Origin: a virus
Length of the DNA stretch: 64,000 nt
Strand: one strand, 5' to 3'
IMG/VR virus record: IMGVR_UViG_3300027971_000047
Location: 1-64,000 of that record
Shown here: piece after piece, positions 41,293 through 48,732 of the stretch
How the letters are laid out: each line of letters opens with the position of its first letter
Numbering within the stretch: position 1 is the first letter of the stretch
Program-made: the position numbers and the translations under genes
The notes under the pieces: model-generated
The model's database searches: none
Told to the model about the DNA's origin: nothing
Seen by the model: only the letters and a program-made list of their open reading frames with translations

Positions 41293-41810
41293 TGACAACA
41301 GCGGTAGTAAAGAAGAGCGCTAAACCTAAACCTAAAACTGGTGGGCGAGCGCTGATGCTTCTTGATGAGGTAAAGCGAGAAGAGTTAATCAATCTTATTG
41401 TCCTTGGTATGCCAGTAAACAAAGCGGTAGCCATGGTAAATGTTTCTGAGTCCAGTTTCTATAACTGGATGAGCCGAGGAATGGTAGAACGAGATAGGTT
41501 GGCAACGATTTCCGATGCTAAACCTAAACCCGAGGAGAAAATCTACTTGGAGTTTTTGGAGTCTCTCACACGGGCGCGAGCGGAGGCAATCGCTAAAAAG
41601 GTTGCAGTTATATCCAGCGCCGCTAGTCAAGGAGATTGGAAAGCATCGGCTTGGTGGTTAGAGCGTCAAGTCCCTGAAGATTTTGGTCGCATCGATAAGC
41701 AAGAAGTCTTGAGTCATTCCGTGTCAGAGGTTAGAGTTACAGTCACCATGGGAGAACTACAAGAGAAGATAGCCAAGGTTTTAGAGTCCCGTAAAACAAA
41801 GAGCGCTTAA
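41292..41810 (+). CDS. Terminase small subunit-like protein
   Basis: This 172-residue protein begins with GTG at 41292 in TAGTG overlap. It has a helix-turn-helix (LGMPVNKAVAMVNVSESSFY, about residues 37-56) and the WLERQVPEDFGR motif typical of phage small terminases, then a C-terminal coiled coil. It recognises DNA to start packaging and precedes the large terminase by three bases. Confidence 0.7.
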   Translation: MTTAVVKKSAKPKPKTGGRALMLLDEVKREELINLIVLGMPVNKAVAMVNVSESSFYNWMSRGMVERDRLATISDAKPKPEEKIYLEFLESLTRARAEAIAKKVAVISSAASQGDWKASAWWLERQVPEDFGRIDKQEVLSHSVSEVRVTVTMGELQEKIAKVLESRKTKSA

Positions 41811-41813
41811 ATT

Positions 41814-43415
41814 ATGACCGAGAGACTTCTCGATAAGTTCCTCGAAACAGATTCCAATAAACAGGCTGAGTTACTTGCCATGCTCACACCTGAAGAGCGT
41901 CATGCCCTATTAGTAATCCTTAATGCAGAATTAGAGAACCCTTGGGCTAGATGGCAAAACGACCCTGTTGGTTTTATTGAGCAAGGGCTAGGTGAAACCC
42001 TATGGAGCAAACAAAAAGAAATTCTAACTTCATTAACATTAAATAAAAGAACGGTAGTTCCTGCTTGTCATGCGCCTGGGAAATCTCACTTAGCGGCGCG
42101 AGCAGTTGCTTGGTGGCTATCAACACATGCGCCTGGGACAGCGGTAGCAATTACAACAGCGACTACACATAGACAAGTTAGAAACATTATGTGGGCGCAG
42201 ATTAGAAGAGTTCACGCTAGACATAACCTTCCTGGGGAAGCCGATACGGTTCAATGGAAAATAAATGGCACCGTAGTTGGATATGGATTTAGTCCCGCGG
42301 CGCATGATGAGACAGCGATTCAGGGTATCCACGCTCCTAATCTTCTTGTCGTAGTTGATGAGGCTGGAGGTTTATCTGACACAATCGGTACAGCCCTTGA
42401 GTCTCTAATGACGGGTGGTAATACGAAACTACTTGTCCTTGGTAATCCTCCAACAGATACAGAGCAAACATGGTTTGAGCGAATCTGCTCGAGTCCGCTC
42501 TACAATGTAATTTCAATCAGCGCTTATGACACTCCAAACTTTACAGGTGAGGCAACAGGTAGGTGTAAGGCTTGCCCTGAGTACATAGAAGCCCATGAGG
42601 TTAAAACGCACTTAGTAGATAAAACTTGGGTCGATGATGTGATGTCTGAGTTCGGTGAGGATTCTCCATTCGTTGAAGCCCGTGTCATGGCGCAATTTCC
42701 TAAGTCAAGTACAGGCAAGGTAATTCCGTTCGCATGGGCTGAGTTAGCAACAGAAAATGAAACACCAATTGAATCTAAGATAATTAAACTAGGAGTTGAT
42801 ATTGCATCAGATGGCGGAGATGAATTTGTTATTGCTAGATTAGATGGCGGAGCAGTAAGCATTGTTCATCGCTCATCAGGTAAGCAAAATGCTAACGCAG
42901 TTGATGTGGCTGGTGTAGTTATGCGAGAGATTGAAGTTTGCATCAAGATTCATCAAGATAGAGAAGTTAAAGACAGGATTCGAGTCAAGGTCGATACCAT
43001 CGGATTAGGTTGGGGTGTTGTCTCCATGCTGGATAGATGGTGCAAAGAGCGCTCGCTACCCGCTGACATCATTGCAGTCAATGTAGCGGAGAAGCCTAAA
43101 GACCAAGCCAAGTTTAAGAATCAAAGAGCAGAGATGTGGTGGAACGCTAGGCAGATGGTTCAACCTAAAGATGGCAAACAAGATATTAGATTAAATGTAG
43201 ATAGGTTCGTGCTATCTCAAATGGCAGGTCCAACATATACATCGGATGCTTCAGGTCGAGTTGTTATTGAATCCAAGATAGACATGAAGAAGCGAGGAGT
43301 TGCATCCCCTGACAGAGCCGAGGCAGTTTTGTTAGCCCTCTATGAAAATCGTTCAGTTATTCAAAGCATCGCGCCAATATCTATTGGGCAATCAAATCAA
43401 TGGGGAACCTTGTAA
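41814..43415 (+). CDS. terL: Terminase large subunit
   Basis: This 533-residue protein has the packaging ATPase features: Walker A CHAPGKS (85-91), Walker B LLVVVDEAGG near residue 176, coupling motif LGNPP at about 206, and a C-terminal nuclease domain starting with LGVDIASDGGDE at about 324. It drives DNA into the procapsid through the portal. It is about 16.5 kb from the second portal copy rather than beside it, because the minus-strand block lies between. Confidence 0.9.
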   Translation: MTERLLDKFLETDSNKQAELLAMLTPEERHALLVILNAELENPWARWQNDPVGFIEQGLGETLWSKQKEILTSLTLNKRTVVPACHAPGKSHLAARAVAWWLSTHAPGTAVAITTATTHRQVRNIMWAQIRRVHARHNLPGEADTVQWKINGTVVGYGFSPAAHDETAIQGIHAPNLLVVVDEAGGLSDTIGTALESLMTGGNTKLLVLGNPPTDTEQTWFERICSSPLYNVISISAYDTPNFTGEATGRCKACPEYIEAHEVKTHLVDKTWVDDVMSEFGEDSPFVEARVMAQFPKSSTGKVIPFAWAELATENETPIESKIIKLGVDIASDGGDEFVIARLDGGAVSIVHRSSGKQNANAVDVAGVVMREIEVCIKIHQDREVKDRIRVKVDTIGLGWGVVSMLDRWCKERSLPADIIAVNVAEKPKDQAKFKNQRAEMWWNARQMVQPKDGKQDIRLNVDRFVLSQMAGPTYTSDASGRVVIESKIDMKKRGVASPDRAEAVLLALYENRSVIQSIAPISIGQSNQWGTL

Positions 43416-43416
43416 G

Positions 43417-43530
43417 TTATTCCTCATCCTTAAAATGCCAGTCAATCTCAATCCACTTGGAATCGTAATAAGCCTTCAAAGAAAAGCCTAGGGCAATAAA
43501 ACTAACCGCGAGCGCGAGCCAATCCAACAT
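43417..43530 (-). CDS. Tiny membrane protein
   Basis: This 37-residue frame has one hydrophobic helix (LDWLALAVSFIALGFSLKAY) and a short acidic tail, preceded by an AGGA ribosome site. It ends head-to-head one base from the terminase stop. Function unknown. Confidence 0.5.
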   Translation of the reverse strand: MLDWLALAVSFIALGFSLKAYYDSKWIEIDWHFKDEE

Positions 43531-43586
43531 TCAGAGTCCTAACTCTTGAGAGTCGAATCGTCCCACGCTTACGATAGATAAACCAA

Positions 43587-43988
43587 TTACGCATTAGCCA
43601 ATACATTCTCAGGCTGGATGTCGTAAACAGATTCATAGAGCAGTTGTCCGCTCTCCCAATCTGTCCACTTGCCATCGCTTTTAATGCTGATGTCAGCACC
43701 AAAGATTTTCTTAGCGAGAATAAGTGAGGCAGTTACCACCATGTCGTATGGCTTCTCCGCAGTCTTGCAGAATCCATCATCATAACTTGGTAGTTCGATA
43801 TAGAAAGTCTCATGCGCTCCAGTTCCTACGCCATTGAAACTTACATAATCTGATTCATACTTTTGCTCACCGATTTCGATTCCTGCCTCTTCAGCAGTAG
43901 CGACAATCTGCTTCACGCCTTCTAGGAACTCAGCAAACTTTTCTTTCGTTGGCTGTTCCTGAAAAGCCCAGTAGTGTGTGTAACCCAT
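43587..43988 (-). CDS. Conserved phage protein (MGYTHYW type)
   Basis: This 133-residue protein starts MGYTHYWAFQ, a start shared by a broad group of phage and plasmid hypothetical proteins, with SYVSFNGVG-like and ETFYIELPS segments and a C-terminal ADISIKSDGKW. Function unknown. It is part of the minus-strand small-gene block, one base from its upstream neighbour. Confidence 0.6.
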   Translation of the reverse strand: MGYTHYWAFQEQPTKEKFAEFLEGVKQIVATAEEAGIEIGEQKYESDYVSFNGVGTGAHETFYIELPSYDDGFCKTAEKPYDMVVTASLILAKKIFGADISIKSDGKWTDWESGQLLYESVYDIQPENVLANA

Positions 43989-43989
43989 T

Positions 43990-44358
43990 TTATGCGTTCT
44001 CCTTTTCTAAGTATTTTTCTAAACATCTGTTTCTCCACCAAGCGCCACCATAAGTTGATGCTGGAGTTAAAACATCGATGAATGATTTAGGAGCCTCGTA
44101 GTAAAGAGGTTCCTCTGATTCGCCTATGACCTTGCTAAACACCTGACCATTCTTGCGCTGAGTCAAAATCACACAGGCAAAGACTGAGTTGTCCTCAAGT
44201 TTCTTTAGGGCTACATAGAAAGCCTTTTGACCGTTCTCGTTCTTGCCCTCGAAAATCTTGACGCTCTCATAGATTCCGTCATAAGTGCGACGGATGTAGT
44301 AATTGATAAATGCGTAAGTCGTGATATTAGAACCAACCTGAGTTACATCCCACCCCAT
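43990..44358 (-). CDS. Conserved hypothetical protein
   Basis: This 122-residue protein starts MGWDVTQVG and contains AFYVALKKLEDNSVFACVIL with a C-terminal YEAPKSFIDVLTP. The layout (small alpha/beta domain, aromatic C-terminus) is shared by phage proteins that travel with the MGYTHYW type. One-base overlap with the upstream gene. Confidence 0.6.
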   Translation of the reverse strand: MGWDVTQVGSNITTYAFINYYIRRTYDGIYESVKIFEGKNENGQKAFYVALKKLEDNSVFACVILTQRKNGQVFSKVIGESEEPLYYEAPKSFIDVLTPASTYGGAWWRNRCLEKYLEKENA

Positions 44359-44528
44359 TATTGAACCTCCCGTGATAAGTTAGTTGAAAAGCCCCACTCA
44401 AGTTTTCTTTCGTGTTCTTTGATGTGTCTATCGGATGCTTGGCAAGCCTTGTTGAAAATCAAGAACTTACCGCGTTTGCCACAATCGCAAGTCCATCGAA
44501 AGTATTCGATTTCAAATGTAAGAGCCAT
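44358..44528 (-). CDS. Small zinc-finger-like protein
   Basis: This 56-residue protein starts at the ATG in TAATG overlap with its upstream neighbour; a longer frame runs into that gene. It has WTCDCGKRGKF, a later Cys and a HIKEHERK, which could form a zinc site. Function unknown. Confidence 0.55.
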   Translation of the reverse strand: MALTFEIEYFRWTCDCGKRGKFLIFNKACQASDRHIKEHERKLEWGFSTNLSREVQ

Positions 44529-44740
44529 TAGTTGCTCACCCCAATTCCAAATTCTTCTCTCATTGCTTGTTGGAAACTTCTTTTGATTTCTGCAACAGCC
44601 CATGAGAAATTTTCTTTCTCAGAGATGTTTTCTACATGAACGCCACTTTCTTTAGTGCCGTAATAAATCTCGTAGATGCCGTAGCCCTCTACTTTGTAAA
44701 GCCTGTACTGACCGATTTTCTTAAGTGCTTTCTGAGCCAT
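44528..44740 (-). CDS. Small conserved hypothetical protein
   Basis: This 70-residue protein has a beta-hairpin start (IGQYRLYKVEGYGIYEIYYG) and a helical end with AVAEIKRSFQQAM. It is the first gene after the operator-promoter at 44742-44787, with its ribosome site in the loop of a 7-bp hairpin. Confidence 0.6.
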   Translation of the reverse strand: MAQKALKKIGQYRLYKVEGYGIYEIYYGTKESGVHVENISEKENFSWAVAEIKRSFQQAMREEFGIGVSN

Positions 44741-44741
44741 T

Positions 44742-44787
44742 TTGTTCTCCTCTCTAAGAACAACTCCAGTATATCACAACTCGGGTT
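44742..44787 (-). promoter_or_regulatory. Operator-promoter with SD-in-loop hairpin
   Basis: On the minus strand AACCCGAGTT (44778-44787) is followed four bases later by TATACT (44768-44773), then a leader with TTGTTCT / AGAACAA, a perfect 7-bp stem (44742-44763) holding GAGAGG in the loop. The stop of the upstream small gene overlaps the -10 region, so promoter and gene are packed together. Confidence 0.65.
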
Positions 44788-44887
44788 GGTTATTCACCTT
44801 TTCGATAATGATTTCCTTAATTTTGTCGGTGTCCTCTTTGGATACCCCGACGCCTATAACCACGATTTTGTCTGACCAGTTACTCAA
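44774..44887 (-). CDS. Small unknown protein
   Basis: This 37-residue frame starts with TTG in TTGA overlap with the upstream gene, behind AAGGAGG. It reads SNWSDKIVVIGVGVSKEDTD and then a helix; its final codons overlap the operator of the next promoter. Function unknown. Confidence 0.5.
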   Translation of the reverse strand: MSNWSDKIVVIGVGVSKEDTDKIKEIIIEKVNNQPEL

Positions 44888-45039
44888 TTTCCTGCCTCCT
44901 TTTTTAAGTCTTGGGCTATGTTCCAAGCCTGACGCTTTTGTGAAGGCAATTCTGCTTCACATTTTGAATTAGCAAACTGTTCTAATAAACCCGCAATAGT
45001 GTGCGCTCGCACCCCTGCGATTGTGATTTCGTCTTTCAT
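44884..45039 (-). CDS. Small unknown protein
   Basis: This 51-residue protein (GVRAHTIAGLLEQFANSKCE) starts in TAATG overlap with the upstream gene, behind GAGGAGGAAT. It is helical and not recognised. Confidence 0.5.
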   Translation of the reverse strand: MKDEITIAGVRAHTIAGLLEQFANSKCEAELPSQKRQAWNIAQDLKKEAGN

Positions 45040-45221
45040 TATTCCTCCTCCTTCTCAATTTTGCCTTTGAACTCGATGCTTCTGATGTAAGCCCTGTTGT
45101 AAGCCAAGAAATGCTCAATCTCGCCAATGGTCTCGAACTCGACATTGAATTCTTCAATCTGACCGTATGGGTCGTTTGGACTTCTACGCTCGATTTCTTT
45201 TTTAACTTTTGCTGTTATCAC
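45039..45221 (-). CDS. Small charged protein
   Basis: This 60-residue protein is rich in Glu and Ile (VEFETIGEIEHFLAYNRAYI). It overlaps both neighbours by one to four bases and belongs to the five-gene operon that starts at 45463. Confidence 0.55.
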   Translation of the reverse strand: MITAKVKKEIERRSPNDPYGQIEEFNVEFETIGEIEHFLAYNRAYIRSIEFKGKIEKEEE

Positions 45222-45463
45222 TTAGCCACCTCACATTCAGCATTTTGTTCCAAGATGATGTCTCGGACAAACTCTCTATCGACGCTATCGCCACCACCCC
45301 AAGTTGTCTCTTCGACAATTTGACCGATGTAAGTTTTGATGGCTTCTGTAATTACTTTAATGGTGGCGCCCTTAATTGGGAACACGCCATTTACAGGATT
45401 GTAGAAAGTATCTACATATTCAACGAAATCTAATATCTCGTTATTCTTAATTTGAATCGTCAT
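45218..45463 (-). CDS. Small conserved hypothetical protein
   Basis: This 81-residue protein starts at ATG 45463 behind GAGGAGGAC. It is a small alpha/beta protein (NNEILDFVEYVDTF, TIKVITEAIKTYIG). Not recognised. It is first after the operator-promoter at 45469-45510. Confidence 0.55.
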   Translation of the reverse strand: MTIQIKNNEILDFVEYVDTFYNPVNGVFPIKGATIKVITEAIKTYIGQIVEETTWGGGDSVDREFVRDIILEQNAECEVAK

Positions 45464-45468
45464 CTTCT

Positions 45469-45510
45469 GTCCTCCTCTCAGGACTACACCAGTATAACAC
45501 AACTGGGGTT
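45469..45510 (-). promoter_or_regulatory. Operator-promoter with SD-in-loop hairpin
   Basis: On the minus strand a perfect AACCCCAGTT (45501-45510) is followed four bases later by TATACT (45491-45496), which continues as TATACTGG so that CCAGT and ACTGG form a dyad. The leader has GTCC / GGAC (45469-45484) around TGAGAGGA, which holds the ribosome site for the gene at 45463. Confidence 0.7.
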
Positions 45511-45585
45511 AATAATCATCCCGAAACACAAAGAATCTTTATAGGTACAAATCGGACATGCCTCCTCCTGATACGCTTGGCTCAT
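45484..45585 (-). CDS. Possible tiny Cys-rich protein
   Basis: A 33-codon minus-strand frame (start 45585) contains EACPICTYKDSLCFGMI, a Cys pattern that looks like a real metal site, but it runs through the operator-promoter of the next operon and has only a weak ribosome site. The rest of the gap between 45511 and 45659 shows nothing else I can name. Confidence 0.3.
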   Translation of the reverse strand: MSQAYQEEACPICTYKDSLCFGMIINPSCVILV

Positions 45586-45659
45586 GTCTCTTACACCAGC
45601 AGTCTCCGCACTTTTGAAGGCATTATGCCCAACCGCGACTCAGGATGTAAGAGCCACCT

Positions 45660-46310
45660 TTGCCTGAGTTAAACGCCAATATCCCTCCCATAGAGTGTTA
45701 TGTGAGAGGGAACTTTCTACGCAATCAACAGGACAGCCATGACCAGTATTTTCCATGCGTTATTTTTGGGGTAGCAACAGTTCAGAACAGAAGCCCTTTG
45801 TTTCATTTTCTGATGGAGGATGGCGGGATTTGGTGGCGGATGCCGATTAACGCTTTTTGCACCAAGCCCAATGTTCCCGAAGAGGACTTACACAACTTGG
45901 TTCTTTGGAATTCTTTCAGTCCCTATGTCTCGGTCACAAAGTTTGCCAACTTAGCCAATATGAAAATGTCTTATAGGGATAGGAAAAAAGAAAAAGTATT
46001 AGGTAAGTATTTATTCACCCTAGATTGGCATAACCCTGAATCCAACATTTTAGACCAAGGGTATTCTGAAAATCCTGGGCAACATAAATGCGGTCATGTA
46101 ATTGAACGCGATGATGGGAACTTTGCTATTCAACCAAACAATCGGGTATTGCTTTACGAGCCATCTTTTACTACTAAAGATAAAATTGTTATTGATAGGT
46201 TAATCAATACTCATATTTGGGATGTTGAAGATGCTAGTAAATGGGTAGCCGAAGATTCTAACCGTTACAATTATGACATTAAAACTACTGATTCGAAAAA
46301 GGAAAAGTAA
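45660..46310 (+). CDS. Unknown conserved phage protein
   Basis: This 216-residue protein starts with TTG at 45660; a GTG at 45702 is an alternative. It has PCVIFGVATVQNRSPLFHFL, then GGIWWRMPINAFC, and a later RDRKKEKVLGKYLFTLDWHN, so it looks like a folded enzyme or DNA-associated protein, but I do not recognise it. It runs opposite to the surrounding minus-strand block and starts a four-gene plus-strand run. Confidence 0.6.
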   Translation: MPELNANIPPIECYVRGNFLRNQQDSHDQYFPCVIFGVATVQNRSPLFHFLMEDGGIWWRMPINAFCTKPNVPEEDLHNLVLWNSFSPYVSVTKFANLANMKMSYRDRKKEKVLGKYLFTLDWHNPESNILDQGYSENPGQHKCGHVIERDDGNFAIQPNNRVLLYEPSFTTKDKIVIDRLINTHIWDVEDASKWVAEDSNRYNYDIKTTDSKKEK

Positions 46311-46705
46311 TGTACGAGTATCGAGTTAAACAAGTTCTAAAAATTGTAGACGGTGACACGATTGATGTGGTCATCGATTTAGGCTTTGACATTTCTTTTA
46401 CCTCTCGAGTTCGCCTTGCTGGGATTGATACCCCTGAGTCTCGGACGACAGACGCTAGAGAAAAAATCCTAGGGGTAGAAGTCAAAGAGTATTTGAAGAA
46501 GGCTTTAGAAGGAGCCACCGATATTGTCATCCGTACCGAGAAGGTAGACAGTTCAGAGAAGTACGGCAGAATCCTTGGATGGCTATTTGTTAATAAACAA
46601 ACAGGCTCCCTTAATATGGAATTAGTAAACAAGGGATATGCTTGGTCTTATGATGGCGGAACTAAGAAGAAAGATTTTGAAGAGTTATTAAAGAGGAGGG
46701 GCTAA
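46310..46705 (+). CDS. Thermonuclease-like (SNase) protein
   Basis: This 131-residue protein has the staphylococcal nuclease fold motifs: KIVDGDTIDVVIDLG (11-25), RLAGIDTPESR (35-45, with the calcium/catalytic Asp and Arg region), and KYGRILGWLFV at about 81. No signal peptide, so it acts in the cytoplasm, probably on DNA or RNA. It overlaps neighbours by one base at each end. Confidence 0.8.
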   Translation: MYEYRVKQVLKIVDGDTIDVVIDLGFDISFTSRVRLAGIDTPESRTTDAREKILGVEVKEYLKKALEGATDIVIRTEKVDSSEKYGRILGWLFVNKQTGSLNMELVNKGYAWSYDGGTKKKDFEELLKRRG

Positions 46706-46842
46706 TGCCAGCCTCATATAAAAGATGCGATTCATTTAATCCAATACAAATTAAAGATGGCTGGATAGTTCGAATGGGCAAAGACGGAAACATCAGACAG
46801 CGCATAGAAAAATATCCACCTGAGTCAAAGCGAAAGAAATGA
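46705..46842 (+). CDS. Small basic protein
   Basis: This 45-residue protein (PIQIKDGWIVRMGKDGNIRQ) starts in TAATG overlap with the nuclease gene and ends in ATGA overlap with the next. Basic C-terminus. Function unknown. Confidence 0.55.
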   Translation: MPASYKRCDSFNPIQIKDGWIVRMGKDGNIRQRIEKYPPESKRKK

Positions 46843-47045
46843 CCGCGATGGTTCGGACACCTATTGAGGTGTTTGAGATTTGTGATAGATGCGGAGCCAA
46901 GGCAAAAGTTGGAGCCTCGTTTCTAAACGGTGAATTATATTTTTGCGGACATCATGCAAAAACTTTACAACCACACTTAATATCAAAGGCGATAACTATT
47001 TATGACCCTGAGCGATACATCGAAAAACAGGAACCACTCGGCTGA
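46839..47045 (+). CDS. DUF7455-like zinc ribbon protein
   Basis: This 68-residue protein has ICDRCGAKAKVGASF, then LYFCGHHAKTLQPHL. This CDRCGA...FCGHH pattern is the DUF7455 group, common in actinobacteria and actinophages, and probably binds zinc. Its function is unknown; the group supports an actinobacterial host. Confidence 0.7.
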   Translation: MTAMVRTPIEVFEICDRCGAKAKVGASFLNGELYFCGHHAKTLQPHLISKAITIYDPERYIEKQEPLG

Positions 47046-47057
47046 TTGCTACCGAGT
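47036..47057. terminator. Possible bidirectional terminator hairpin
   Basis: ACTCGG (47036-47041) pairs with CCGAGT (47052-47057) around a 10-base loop at the junction of convergent genes (47045 on plus, 47113 on minus). No long T run follows on either strand, so efficiency is doubtful. Confidence 0.35.
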
Positions 47058-47112
47058 AATTCCTGTTCCGAATCCAACATACTTCGAGTCCCGAGTAATC
47101 TGCATTTGTGGA

Positions 47113-47292
47113 TTACAGGGCTTCGATAATCGTAGTAATTACCGCACTAAGGATAACCAAGGCAAAACTTCCGATTAAAGTAATACCCCATAGGTATCGC
47201 AGTTCAGGAAACTTTGCTGGTTCCTTTTTTTGTTTGACAACCTGTGGCTTTACCAAGTTGTCAAACTTTTCGTTCACTTCTTGCTCGTTCAT
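47113..47292 (-). CDS. Small single-pass membrane protein
   Basis: This 59-residue protein has a charged N-terminal half (NEKFDNLVKPQVVKQKKE) and a C-terminal transmembrane helix (WGITLIGSFALVILSAVITT). It follows its upstream neighbour closely, behind AGAGG. Function unknown. Confidence 0.6.
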   Translation of the reverse strand: MNEQEVNEKFDNLVKPQVVKQKKEPAKFPELRYLWGITLIGSFALVILSAVITTIIEAL

Positions 47293-47294
47293 AT

Positions 47295-47672
47295 TTACCT
47301 CTCCGTATGTGATAATTTATCGGCTAAGTCAAATACGAACTTAGGTATAACATTTGTCTCTTTAGTTACCAACACACCATTTTTATAGGTGTCGTCAAGA
47401 TGACGGTCTGAGTTGTATTTGGCTTCGTAGTCGTTGATGAACCAATCCCAAGTTGTGTCTTTATCTTGCCCACCGCCCGATGATTTGATAATTTTGCCAT
47501 CAAAGTAAAAACTATCAGAGACATCATCAGCAAACTCTAAGGCTAATCTTTGCCTTATATCTGCTGGCGCTTCTTTAATTAGTTCTACCCGATTATCCGA
47601 AAGATTCTTCACAATGAATAAGTCTTTCGCATCTCCTACTTGTCCATCTTTAGTTATGTATATTGATTTCAA
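47295..47672 (-). CDS. Unknown conserved protein
   Basis: This 125-residue protein starts with TTG behind GAGGAGAGG. It has IVKNLSDNRVELIKEAPADI and a DTTWDWFINDYEAK segment. I do not recognise it. It follows an operator-like motif at 47720-47736. Confidence 0.5.
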   Translation of the reverse strand: MKSIYITKDGQVGDAKDLFIVKNLSDNRVELIKEAPADIRQRLALEFADDVSDSFYFDGKIIKSSGGGQDKDTTWDWFINDYEAKYNSDRHLDDTYKNGVLVTKETNVIPKFVFDLADKLSHTER

Positions 47673-47719
47673 TTAGTACCTCTCCTCTAGTCGCATCCGT
47701 CCAGCAGTATCTCTGCCTT

Positions 47720-47736
47720 CTTATACAACTGGGGTT
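47720..47736 (-). promoter_or_regulatory. Operator-like motif with -10-like box
   Basis: On the minus strand a perfect AACCCCAGTT (47727-47736) is followed one base later by TATAAG (47720-47725). The spacing differs from the 3-4 bases at most other copies, so the true promoter may lie elsewhere in the 70-base gap. It would serve the gene at 47672. Confidence 0.45.
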
Positions 47737-47742
47737 AGGATA

Positions 47743-48306
47743 CTACTTCTTAGGTCGAGTTGCAACCTTCTGACGCTTTTGTTGCGTGTGGTAAATAAAT
47801 GGTGGAGATGTAAAGGCATCGTTATCTGAGGCAATCTTTAGAGCCTCTTTGAGAGTTGCTCCAGCGCTGAGTGCGCCTATTGCAAAATCTGAACCTGAAC
47901 CTACTCCGTAGTAACCTTTTCCATCTAGGCAAACAGAAAAGTCATCTGCAATCTCAAATATCTCTCCGCCAATAATCATCAGAAAAGCGAATTTAGTTTC
48001 ATCATCTTCTACATCCCATTTGTATTCGTTCTCTTTGAAGCAAGCCTTAAGAGATGGAACAACCTTTGCAATCATAAAATGATAAAGATTATTCCAGTCT
48101 TTTGCGGCTGGTACTGGAGGAACCCAAATATGTTGAGCAATATCGCAAGGCGCACATTCACCTGAACCAGCAACAATAAAATCACCACGCTGAGTCACTT
48201 TAACCATTTGTGCGTGAGAGGCTTTGCGCCCTGTTGCACCAGTTGTTTGTGAGTCTGCTCCGATTACTGCCTTGTCATCATATTGAACAGCAATGATTGT
48301 TGTCAT
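47743..48306 (-). CDS. HslV-like (proteasome beta-type) peptidase
   Basis: This 187-residue protein starts MTTIIAVQYDDKAVIGADS. Removal of Met would expose Thr2, the N-terminal nucleophile of HslV/20S proteasome subunits. The following GADSQTTG and VKVTQRGDFIVAGSGE match the typical second strand and the GxGE turn. A later YYGVGSGSDFAIGAL matches the GSG(S) helix start. It has no obvious HslU partner here. It is the last gene of an operon with SpeD-like and HDAC-like genes and overlaps the SpeD-like gene by four bases. Substrate unknown. Confidence 0.7.
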   Translation of the reverse strand: MTTIIAVQYDDKAVIGADSQTTGATGRKASHAQMVKVTQRGDFIVAGSGECAPCDIAQHIWVPPVPAAKDWNNLYHFMIAKVVPSLKACFKENEYKWDVEDDETKFAFLMIIGGEIFEIADDFSVCLDGKGYYGVGSGSDFAIGALSAGATLKEALKIASDNDAFTSPPFIYHTQQKRQKVATRPKK

Positions 48307-48683
48307 ACCGTGTGGGTTTCTAAGATGTTAAAACCGTTGCGTCTTTCCATAACCATGTACCAGTAATTTTTAAGCCCCATAAAATCATCAAGGCTTTTGA
48401 TTACTGTTTGTACTGGCAGAGTTGAACAGGTGTATAAATCAAATTGCAATAGAGCGGGTTGTTGTTCATCCCAAACATGAAGAGCAATATGCGAGGTCTC
48501 AATCATTACCGTAGCGGTAAGTCCACGATTGCCTTCTTTAGATACATAAGAAGAGAAGGGTCCCTGAAGGATTTTCATATCAATATCTAAAACAAGTTTC
48601 TTCATCCACTCAATAGTTTGTTCTTCACTTTGAGGTGGATTGTTTACATATCCGTTCAGCAAAATATGATTGTGAAGTGCCAT
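48303..48683 (-). CDS. SpeD-like (S-adenosylmethionine decarboxylase family) protein
   Basis: This 126-residue protein aligns with the core of bacterial SpeD: TATVMIETSHIALHVWDEQ matches the self-cleavage region, with Ser64 (the pyruvoyl precursor), His65 and His69, and FDLYTC provides Cys86. The length is normal for a single SpeD chain. SpeD makes decarboxylated SAM for spermidine, but family members can also decarboxylate arginine or ornithine. I start it at ATG 48683; a TTG at 48698 is possible. It stands in an operon with an acetylpolyamine deacetylase-like gene. Confidence 0.65.
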   Translation of the reverse strand: MALHNHILLNGYVNNPPQSEEQTIEWMKKLVLDIDMKILQGPFSSYVSKEGNRGLTATVMIETSHIALHVWDEQQPALLQFDLYTCSTLPVQTVIKSLDDFMGLKNYWYMVMERRNGFNILETHTV

Positions 48684-48732
48684 CGGTTTTAGCCCCAATT
48701 TTTGAGTAGACTTAAGGCTCCAAGCGTAATGC

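Noticed and set aside
42524-42862. Minus-strand frame inside the terminase gene
   Set aside because: Shadow of terL, no ribosome site.
47036-47057. Idea that this hairpin is a tRNA or riboswitch remnant
   Set aside because: A single 6-bp stem between convergent genes is better explained as a weak terminator.
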